Below, in pieces: positions 45,780 to 54,941 of a stretch of 64,000 bases of DNA. Numbering within the stretch: position 1 is the stretch's first letter; each line of letters starts with the position of its first letter. Source of the DNA: Hepsetus odoe (taxonomy: Eukaryota > Chordata > Actinopteri > Characiformes > Hepsetidae); the NCBI GenBank assembly GCA_017165825.1, contig CM029384.1:17297067-17361066 (forward strand), written 5' to 3'. The position numbers were made by a program, and so were the translations under genes. The notes below the pieces were generated by a model. It was not told the origin of the DNA. It worked only from the letters and a program-made list of their open reading frames with translations, and ran no database searches.

Positions 45780-45911
45780 CTGTAGAGTTGCTCCTCCCTC
45801 CACTCAGTTGAAGCCCCTCCCTTTGGTTCTTAAAAGGGTGCAGCAGCTCCTGGATCATCAGAAGCAGGAATTCTCAACTCAGCATTTTACAATAAACAAC
45901 TTGAAATTAAA
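45780..45911 (+). promoter_or_regulatory. Likely core promoter and 5' UTR of CYP2K gene D
   Basis: gaagcccctccctttgg, then a TTAAA-type box in ttcttaaaagggtgcag near 45,826-45,842, about 75 bases before the ATG at 45,912. The arrangement is shared with unit C. The ATG context is aaaatggct. Confidence 0.5.
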
Positions 45912-46493
45912 ATGGCTATGCTGGAAAGTCTTCTCCTTCAAGCTTCCAGCACAGGCATATTACTTGGTGCTTTGGTGCTGCTGCTGGTTTTTTATTTTCT
46001 TTCCTCCAACTTGAGCTTTAAGGAAGAGGATAATGAACCTCCAGGACCAAAACCACTGCCTCTTCTGGGAAATCTACTCCAGTTAAATCTACCTAGAATA
46101 CATGAGTCACTCTCTGAGGTAAGATAAAGAAATCAAAAGGAATCACATTTGACCTGCCAAATCATTTGCTGAGTCAGTTTACTTATGAATGTCAAACTGC
46201 GTGTCCAACAGCTTGCCAAGATATACGGATCTGTGTTCAAAGTGTATTTGGGGACCAAGAAGGTTGTTGTCTTAGCAGGATACACAACTGTCAAGAAAGC
46301 GCTTGTGAACTATGCTGAAGAGTTTGGGGAAAGAGAAATCACAGAGTCATTCAGGAATTTCAATCATGAGCACGGTAAGATGATGAAATAACCAGACATG
46401 CTGCAGCATGTCTCTAAAAATATAACATTTCTCTCTTTCCTCGATATACAAAACCAACACATCTGTAATAATGAATCTATCATTAGAAATGCA

Positions 46494-46815
46494 ATGAGGT
46501 GGCACAGTGGTGCAGTGGGTAGAACTGTCGCCTCACTGCAAGAAGGTCCTAGATTAACTTACCAAGTGGGACAGTCTGGGTCCTTACTGTGAAGAGTTTG
46601 CATGTTGACCTTCCCAATGTCCAAAGATATGCATGTCAGTGGACTGGAGATGGTAAATTGTCCGTAGGTGTTTGTGAGTGTGTGTGTGTGTCCCTGCAAT
46701 GGACTGGTAACCTGTCCAGGTTGTTTCCCCATCTCTCGCCCTGTGAGAGCTGGGATAGGCTCCAGCACTCCCATGACCCTAATTAGGACAAGCAGCAATG
46801 AAAATGAGTGAGTGA
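46494..46815 (+). mobile_element. SINE type D in CYP2K intron 2 (gene D)
   Basis: Head ggtggcacagtggtgcagtg, cgcctcactgcaagaaggtc, body gtgtccctgcaatggactgg and gagctgggataggctccag, tail with GAGT/GAAT repeats. Same site as in pseudogene C. Confidence 0.85.
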
Positions 46816-47343
46816 GAGTGAATGAGCAAAAGTGCAACCAGAAACTGGAGCATAACTGGGAAGGTTACAATCGCCAGTAACTTATACAGTCAGTTTTGAG
46901 CTTAACAATATCTGTTAATTCTCTAATATGTGTCTACAGGTATATTATTTTCTAACGGGGAAAACTGGAAAGAGATGAGGCGTTTTGCTCTCAGCAACCT
47001 TCGAGATTATGGAATGGGTAAGAGAAGGAGTGAGGAGAAAATCATTGAGGAAATCCAATACCTTAGAGAAGCTTTTGGGAGCTTTGAAGGTATGAAAATT
47101 TCCAGTCATTCTCATCTTTGACATGGACTGTTTTCTCTTAATAAGGATGTGTAGAGTACATATATCTTACTGTTCTCTGCAGGAGCTCCCTTTGATACAA
47201 CCCAGCCAGTGAACTATGCTGTTTCCAACATCATCTCATCCATTGTGTATGGAAGCAGATTTGAATACAGTGATCATCAGTTTAAAGAAATGTTGAGGAG
47301 GGCACAGGAAAACGTTAGGATGGGTGGATCAGCTTCTGTTCAG

Positions 47344-48060
47344 GTACATAAACAATATATATTTGTATTTGTGAATATTGTATATACAAGTACTGTGAGT
47401 AGCCTTAAGAAAACTACTGATCAGTGAGGCAATCGCAAAAAAGGCTTCAGTTTGCTAGGGAGAATCAAGATTGGACTCTGGAAGAAGGTCATGTGGTTTG
47501 ATGATTCCAGACTGACCCTGTTCCAAAGTGATAGGTGCAACTGGGTAAGACGAAAGGCGCATGAAGCGATGTACCCATCATGCCTAGTGTCTACCGTACA
47601 AGCCTGTGGGGGCAGTGTTGTGATCTGGGGTTGCTGCAGTTGGTCAGGTCTCGGTTCAATGTTATGTGCTCAAAGAATGAGGTCAACTGACTACATGAAT
47701 ATACCGAATGAGCAGATTATTCCATCAATGAATTTCTTCTTTCCTGATGGCTCGGGCAGATTCTAAGCTGACAATGCCAGGAATCATCAGCTCAGATTTT
47801 GAAAGATTGGTTCAGGGAGTATGAGACATCATTTTCACACATGGATTGGCCACCACAGAGTCCAAACCTTAACCCTATTGAGGATCTTTGGGATTTGCTG
47901 GAGAAGAATTTGCGCAGCACTCTGACTCCCATCATCTCTACAAGATCTTGGAAAAATGAATGCAACTACAAAATATTAGTGTTTGACTTTTTTTTTTTTT
48001 ATCTTGACAATGCATGCAGTGTGAAAGAAATCAAAATGAAATTCAAACTTTTTTTTTGTC
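47344..48060 (+). mobile_element. Tc1-like transposon in CYP2K intron 4 (gene D), 5' half deleted
   Basis: Plus strand: KKVMWFDDSRLTLFQSD (first catalytic aspartate region), GGSVVIWGCCSWSGLG, then after a frameshift HMDWPPQSPNLNPIEDLWD with the third catalytic residue. The DNA-binding N-terminus present in unit C is missing here: sequence jumps from tatacaagtactg to gccttaagaaaactactg. Inactive. Confidence 0.85.
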
Positions 48061-49159
48061 CCATCTTTCTATTGTAGCTCTACAATGTATTTCCCTGGAT
48101 AGGTCCTTTCTTAAAGAACAAAAGGAAACTTGACACAAACATTCAAGACAACAGGAGACAGGCGAAGGAACTAGTGAGTGGCCTGCAGGAGACACTAAAT
48201 CCAGATGAATGTAGAGGATTTGTAGACTCCTTCCTCCTCCGCAAGCAGAGTGATGAGGTACAGAACACTTCATATTTAAGAGCCTAAACTGGACAGATTG
48301 CTATAATAAACTGCATTTTTAGGTTTACATACAGTATGTAGTTCTCCTTCTATCAGGTGTTTGCTGCACATTGCATAAGTGATGGCTAGCTTTGCTTAGC
48401 AAGATTTATGATTAAGACAGACAGTCCTCACATTCTAGCTGTTCTGCCCTAAAATGTTGTATAGTTACTACTAATGAGCTTTTCTCTATGAAAGTTAGAC
48501 TTTTTAAAATCGTCAACTACATACAAGTTCACAAGGGGATTACATTTTATGTCTTCAGGATCACAAGCTGAAATTCTACTACTTCTACGAATTACTGTTA
48601 TTGTAATGAACTGTAAAAACTAAAGTTGTAAAATGTGGATGACTTTCTTTTAGCAATCAGGACAGAAGGACTCTCGATTCAATGACCAGAATCTTGTTGC
48701 CACGGTTTTAAACCTCTTTGTTGCTGGAACTGACACCACTAGCACAACACTGCGCTGGGGGCTGCTGCTTATGGCAAAGTACCCAAACATACAGGGTAAG
48801 AGCACTACAGTGTTATTGATCAGCTACAGTTCGCTTTAGTGCAATAGAAAAGTAAGACACTTGTGGATTTCTCAGAGTCATATTTCTGTGTGTAGACCGT
48901 GTTCAGGAGGAGATTGACAGTGTGATTGGTGGTCGTCAGGTAGTGGTGGAGGATCGGAAAAACCTGCCTTACACAGATGCAGTCATTCATGAAATCCAAA
49001 GATTTGCTCACACATAACCAAGGTTTTAACTCAAAAAAACAACAAAAAAAAAAAAAAATAAAACAGAACATTAGCGACCCCAATTGCCAATGAACACAAA
49101 CTACATGTAAAGGGTGGTGAAATGTTGATTTGTGTATTTATGTGTGTATATGTATATTT

Positions 49160-49162
<3 letters not shown>

Positions 49163-49228
<66 letters not shown>
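49163..49228. repeat. (TA)n microsatellite, long allele
   Basis: About 66 bases of TA repeat; mirror of 42,668-42,690. Confidence 0.95.
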
Positions 49229-49235
<7 letters not shown>

Positions 49236-49497
49236 TATAATTGATAATAACTTGCACAATTTATTAATGAACATTTTGTTTGATTTGTGATTTGTTTGTG
49301 TTTTTAATTATCGCTCAGTTTGAATTGCTAGGTGACAGATATGATCTGAGATCTTATTTTACAAGACATTCCTTTAACAGTCCATGAATCACAGTACACT
49401 GTGTATCAATGTGAAATATTTGCATGCTTTCTTTCACTAAAACAGAGAACTCAAGGTAACAGAACTTATAAAAGTGCAAAATGGTTCAAATACTGCA

Positions 49498-49689
49498 TTA
49501 TGACCGTTTAACTGCACATGGCTTTCGTAGAGGTGGCGGGTTCAGTGTGATCCCCAACTTACTCCTGTGAGGTCCAGCTGAGCTTCAGACACACCAGGTG
49601 GAGGAGTGAAGTGGAAGTGTTGCAGCAGTGAGGAGAAAAAGAGGAAGAGCTCCATCCTGGCCAGACTCTCTCTCAGACACACCCTACGT
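49498..49689 (-). pseudogene. cyp2k-like: Orphan CYP2K exon 9 (relic unit, right arm)
   Basis: Mirror of 42,212-42,399 with extra small insertions (ggctttcgtagagg, ccccaacttactcc) that shift the frame near the C-terminus. The acceptor is missing as in the left arm. It lies antisense to gene D, about 480 bases after D is cut. Confidence 0.85.
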
Positions 49690-50044
49690 GGACAGTCCTT
49701 ACATTTCAGATTCATATAAAGACCAGATTATTTATATATAGATCACATTTAAGTCATTGAGAAATGTAATTGTACATTTTTATTTTACTTTCCCAAAGAG
49801 TCAATTTATAGTTTTAGAGTCTGAATACATTCCAAAGACAGCACTTTTTACTTTTACTTGAGTTTATTTGAGTTAGATACTGCAACATTTTCAAGTTTAA
49901 CACCCGTATCTGTATTTAAGTAAAAGTGTATGTGCAATTTGCCAACTCTGCATAGGTGATCACTATAGAGTATGTTAGGCCTCATTTTCCTTTGGTCATA
50001 TTATGCTATATAACTATAATTTCACAATTTCTTTATTGAAAAAT

Positions 50045-50258
50045 TGCTGGAATGACTGGAAGGTCATGGTGTCGATTCCCAGACCAGTAGGTCACCTTGA
50101 GGTAGCCTTGAGCATTGCTCCCCAGGCACTGGGTGTATGACTGCTTCCTGCTACACAGGGTGCATTGGTTAAATACAGAGAAGAACTGGATTGTGCTTCA
50201 CTGTGTGCTGTGCAGTGTGCACATAATGACAACTAGTCACTTTCACTGCACTCGATTC
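50045..50258 (+). mobile_element. SINE type C (right arm)
   Basis: ggtcaccttgaggtagcctt, cactgggtgtatgactgctt and tail gacaactagtcactttcact. Mirror of 41,648-41,860. Confidence 0.75.
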
Positions 50259-50905
50259 TTCTTCATTCAGCTGTTCCCGTTTAGAGGTTACCACAGCAGA
50301 TCATCTTCCTCCTTTAAACCACCTGTATGTTCTCTCTCACCGTGTCCATAAACCTCCTCTTGGGTCTTCCTCTTTTCCTCTTTCCTGGCAGCTCCATCTT
50401 CAATATACTCCTCCCAATATAATCCTTATCTCTCCTCTGGACATGACCACACCAATGCAACCTTGCTTCTCTAACTTTGTCTCCAAATCATCTAACCTGA
50501 GCTGTCCCTCAAATATACAAATTTCTAATCGTGTCCATCCTCGTCACCCAATGAAAATCTCATGCTGTGGTTGATCAATTTTATCTCTATAGTTACTACA
50601 GCTCTGTGCATCACCCATATTCTTGAAAATCGGTACCAGTACACTTTGTCTCCACTCCTCAGAGGCATCCTCACTCCTCTCTCTTCCAAGATTGTGTTAA
50701 ACAGTCTGGTCAGAAACTCCACTGCCATCTCTCCTAAGCACCTCCATACTTCCACTGGTATGTCATCCTTTCCATTCTTCATCCTCTTCATCGCTGTTCT
50801 TACTTTCATCTTGCTTATTTGCTGTGCTTCCTGGTTCACTATTCTCACATCATCCAATCTTCTCTCTCTCTCATTCTTATGAAGAGAGCATTTAGCACAT
50901 TCTGA
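50259..50905 (-). mobile_element. Internally deleted RTE LINE (right arm)
   Basis: Mirror of 41,001-41,645, with the same deletion join near 50,560 (LINHSMRFSLG). Confidence 0.82.
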
Positions 50906-51019
50906 ATGCATAAACCAAACATTTGTTGTTCCATTAAGCAGCAGTTCTTCACCTTTTTTTAATCAAGGTTCCCTTCCAGCATGAACAAAATCTCAATGGA
51001 CTCTTCACACCTTCACACC

Positions 51020-51108
51020 TACAAATTGCTCCAGAGGGACTGTCCCTGTAATCAGAAACTGGAAGTCGCTCTGGATAAATTATCTGCTAAATGCTGCAAA
51101 TGTAAATG
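51020..51108 (+). mobile_element. SINE type A, 3' end only (right arm)
   Basis: ccagagggactgtccctgt to atctgctaaatgctgcaaat; mirror of 40,788-40,875. Confidence 0.75.
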
Positions 51109-52312
51109 AGAACCATTGTTTTAAACATCTTTATACTTTATAGTACTTTATAAAATCTTTTTTGTTATGATGATCTCATTTATTAATTACTTCTTTTTTA
51201 CCTTAAAAACTGACATATTGTAGGATTAAGTTTGTTATCTAAGTTCACCATGACCTCTGTCCCACATATATAACCTGGGACTTTTTATCAGCACTTTTGA
51301 CTAACTTGTCACAGAAGTGAGTGAACAGTGATCCAGCACTGCACAGGTGTTCTGTATGATCTCAGGACACAGGTCACCTGAATCCTAATCTTTCAGGAGG
51401 CAAAGAAACAACTGCATGGAGTGAGGTAATCCCATCATTATGTTTAAGAACTGAGATCTGTTAGGAATTTAAGAAAAGTGTTTGCTTCAGGGAAACCTAA
51501 TCAGGTTTCTTATCAGGTGATCAAGCAATAAACTAGAACAAAAACAGTTCAAAGCTGTTCAATTTACAGGCCGGCAGTGAAAGCACCCTTATCTTCTAAA
51601 CTGTCAAGAGGACTTTAACATTTTCTGTCTCAATTAAGGATGTTTTGAAAACCCAAGTGTAATATGACTAAAACATGCCTCTGCGTATTTACACCTGTTT
51701 GTAGTGGAAATTTTACCGTGTGAGATGTGGGGAAAAGATAGACAGATATACAGTGCCTTGATGTATATACATTGTATATATTGCTTGTTTAGGCGATGTT
51801 CTGCCTTTGGAGAAGAATTTAACTCTGTTTACTACTTCCTGGTATATTTTGGCCAATTTCTCTGCATTGCTGGCAGTCAGTGCAGTTAGGCCTTTGCTAG
51901 ATGAATTAGGAAAGGAAATGCACTATAACGACTCCCTCTAACTCAGCCAGACGAGGGAGTCCTTTGACCACATTATAAACACACCACACTACCTCAGGCC
52001 ACGATTACTTACTGAGTAGTATTTTCCACCATTATAACATGACCTGCATTTCTAGAACCACAACTGAGAGATGAGACCACCAGGTATTGTTCTTGTGGAA
52101 AACAACACCATGATCATATCATATATATTTATATTTATACATATATATTTCATAAATGTCTCAACAACTAGTTGGTAATAGCACATGTATATAATAAACA
52201 GATTCAAAAACATTAGTTTGTAAAAATGTTTTCTTACATTATAGGGATTTTTTTCCTAGATTCATTTATTCGTCCATGTTGAAGTTACATGGTCCTGTTG
52301 ATCATGGAAACT
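51109..52312. other. Palindrome arm, intergenic (right)
   Basis: No gene seen; mirror of 39,575-40,787. The part 51,160-51,510 is CYP2K 5' flank of the relic unit. Confidence 0.5.
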
Positions 52313-52590
52313 GCTATATATATATATATATATATACACAAAGTACTGTGCAAAAGTTTTAGGCAGGTGTGAAAATATGCTGTAAACAAAGAATCGCTTT
52401 CAAAAATGGAAGTGTTAATCATTTATTTTCATCAATCAACAAAATCAATATTTGGTGTGACCACCCTTTGCCTTCAAAACAGCATCAATTCTTCTAAGTA
52501 CACTTGCACACAGTTCTTGAAGGAACTCGGCTGGTAGGTTGGTGGTGTTGAAAAGTGACATTAATGGGGATTTCTTTTTTTTACTGTTAG
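52313..52590 (+). mobile_element. TA run and Tc1-like terminal fragment (right arm)
   Basis: (TA)n at 52,313-52,335, then agtactgtgcaaaagttt and tatttggtgtgaccaccctt, ctcggctggtaggttggt. Mirror of 39,345-39,573. Confidence 0.8.
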
Positions 52591-52944
52591 CAGGAATATA
52601 ACTGAATATTGAATAAATGTTACACTTATGTATCCAGATATAGAGTTGGTAATGAGCAGCTCATTAACCCTTTTTTTGTATCTCAGTATTCAAATTTTAG
52701 TTAATAACTGTTAGTACATGTATTTCTCAATTAGAAGCTTTTGTTGCATCATTCTCATTGACAGCTCAATTTCTCCATTGTACTTCTTTATGTAAAACAT
52801 TTTTTACATAAAAATCAAAACTAAAATCATAGCATTACATTATTTATAACTTAAAATTTAAGTTTAAAAGTGTGGAAGAGAGCCACAGTCTTCACATGGT
52901 AACAGTCCTCAATCAGAACTATATGATAGAATAACCATTCTTCT

Positions 52945-53230
52945 CTACTCGATTCTTCTTCTCTCGGCTGCTCTCATTAAGGGTCGCAACAGCAGATCAT
53001 CCGTTTCCATTTCCTCCTGTCTTCTGCATCTTCCTCCTTCAAACCAACCACCTGCATGTCCTCTCTCACCTTGTTCATAAACCTCGTCTTTGGTCTTCTT
53101 CGTCTCCTCTTTCCTAGCAGCTCCATCTTCAACATCCTTCACCCAATATAATCCTCATCTCTCTTTTGGAAATGTCCAAACCAATGCAACCTTACTTCTC
53201 CATACATTAGTGGCTTTGATACAACTCTGT
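52945..53230 (-). mobile_element. RTE LINE 3' end (right arm)
   Basis: Mirror of 38,655-38,955, including the gggtcgcaacagcagatcat 3' UTR. Confidence 0.8.
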
Positions 53231-53239
53231 AAAAGTCCT

Positions 53240-53740
53240 TTACTATTTCAGTGTCTGGACCCTAAAACCTCTCTGTGAGACATGTTTCTTAGCTGTGCAC
53301 CAACACTCCACATCCAGCCTGACTGAGCTCACTGGATTCTGTTATGATGAACTGGAAAAACTTTCAAAATAAACATTTGCGGCATTTTGTGAATTAACTT
53401 ATCCAGGTGATTTACATGTCCTAATTACAGGGACAGTCCCCCTCAAGACAACTCAGGGTTAAGGGTCTTGCTCAGGGACCCAGTGGTGGTAGTGGTGGGA
53501 TTTGAACCTGGGACCTCTTGATCCATAGGACCATAGACAATTATCCTACCACTAGACCACCAACACCCAAATAAAGATGTTCCATGAAGAATCAGAGGCT
53601 GTCATTGCTGCCAAAGATGCTTTAATATGTAAAGCTTCTAATTCCTTTTGTTAAAAAGATATTTATTTTTAAAACAAACCATTCCAAAAGCTGCTTTTTG
53701 ATTTGTCAGTGTGGAGTATTGTTTGCAGACTGAAGATAAA
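53240..53740 (+). mobile_element. Tc1-like remnant with nested SINE A (right arm)
   Basis: Mirror of 38,150-38,650. The nested minus-strand SINE at 53,381-53,572 has a damaged tail (gcggcattttgtgaattaac) compared with the left arm. Confidence 0.65.
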
Positions 53741-53848
53741 AATGAATTCAGTCCATTTTAAGATGAGTCTTAAACTGAACTAAATATATAGAACTTAAAA
53801 GGGTCTGTTAGCTTTCCAAATGTAATGAAACTCTATAGCGTACAATCA

Positions 53849-54053
53849 TTTACATTTACGGCATTTAGCGGACGCTCTTATCCAGAGCGACTTACATGTC
53901 TAATTACAGGACAGTCGCCCTGGAACAACTCAGGGTAAAGGGTCTTGCTCAGGAACCCAATGGTGGTAGTGCTAGGTGGGATTGGAACCTGGGACCTCTT
54001 GATTCCAGAAAAGCCGTAGGCAAGTACCCTACCACTAGACCACTGCCACCCCC
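53849..54053 (-). mobile_element. SINE type A (right arm)
   Basis: tttacggcatttagcggacg to accactagaccactgccacc; mirror of 37,833-38,037. Confidence 0.88.
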
Positions 54054-54369
54054 TTCACTTGATTTCATGAAATTAAAGTAACCGTGTGAAAATATCTCTG
54101 AGATGATGTGGCATGGTTTTGCCCTCATACCAAATAAGAAAATCCTGTATTTCCACACTTTCAGTGATTAAAGCAAACTTCTGACCAAAAAAAAAACACT
54201 TTCAACACACAGAGGCAGCACACCCAAATATGTGGACATGGAAACTTCTTGTTGCAGACTATAGACTATGCTTTAACACAAGTCAGATGCTTATTTAAAA
54301 TTTCAAAATAATATACGTACATTCTGAGAAGTCCATAGTAAGTATCAAATATATATTTTGCAATGAATT

Positions 54370-54690
54370 CTACTTCTGCTTATGCTAAATAAGATATCCC
54401 AGAGGTTGTAAGGTAAGTTGAGGGACACCCAGGACAGACTGTTAGTCTGTCACAGGACAGAGATACAGACATAAACACACTTATGGCACTTAAGGAGCTA
54501 CAGTTCATCCGACATACATGTCTTTTGTGTGTCATATGAAAAGAAATGGGAGCACCCAGAGGAAACCCAAGTAGACATGGAGAGAGCATGCAAGCTCCAT
54601 AAGCTTCCTGGGCTAGAAGTGGAACCCAGAACTTTCACACTGAGTTGGTAACACTAACCATTGCACCATCTTCATTTTAAGCAGAAGACA
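54370..54690 (-). mobile_element. SINE type D-like (right arm)
   Basis: Mirror of 37,207-37,515. Confidence 0.65.
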
Positions 54691-54941
54691 AAAAAATGTA
54701 GAAAAACAGAAGAAAACGTGCTACAAAAAACACTAATTTTTGACAAAAATCACTTTGGTACATTCCAACAGAAGGTTTTGTTGGAACAATCAAAAGTTAT
54801 ACTTGAATTATCAGTGAAATGATTGGTTCACGCATCAGATGAAAAGAAATTCCATCATTAATGAAGTAGCCTATTTAAATCATATGACAAACCGATTTAA
54901 TACCCTTTGGCATGTGAGGTATTACTTTTATCCTTCTGTTC

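Larger units (their letters stand above)
45912..49017 (+). pseudogene. cyp2k-like: CYP2K gene D, exons 1-7, cut at the palindrome
   Basis: Exons: 1, 45,912-46,118; 2, 46,212-46,374; 3, 46,940-47,089; 4, 47,183-47,343; 5, 48,078-48,257; 6, 48,654-48,795; 7, 48,896 to about 49,006, then foreign sequence with TAA at 49,015. Anchor STGILLGALVLLLVFYF (residues 13-29), hinge EPPGPKPLPLLGN, WKEMRRFAL (helix C, WxxxR), helix I FVAGTDTTSTTLRW, helix K HEIQR. Exons 1-6 have no lesion and every splice site is canonical. Exons 8-9, with the haem cysteine, are absent on this strand because the right arm begins inside exon 7 in the opposite direction. As assembled it cannot make an active P450; a break this clean suggests a recent rearrangement or an assembly join. 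Confidence 0.9.
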
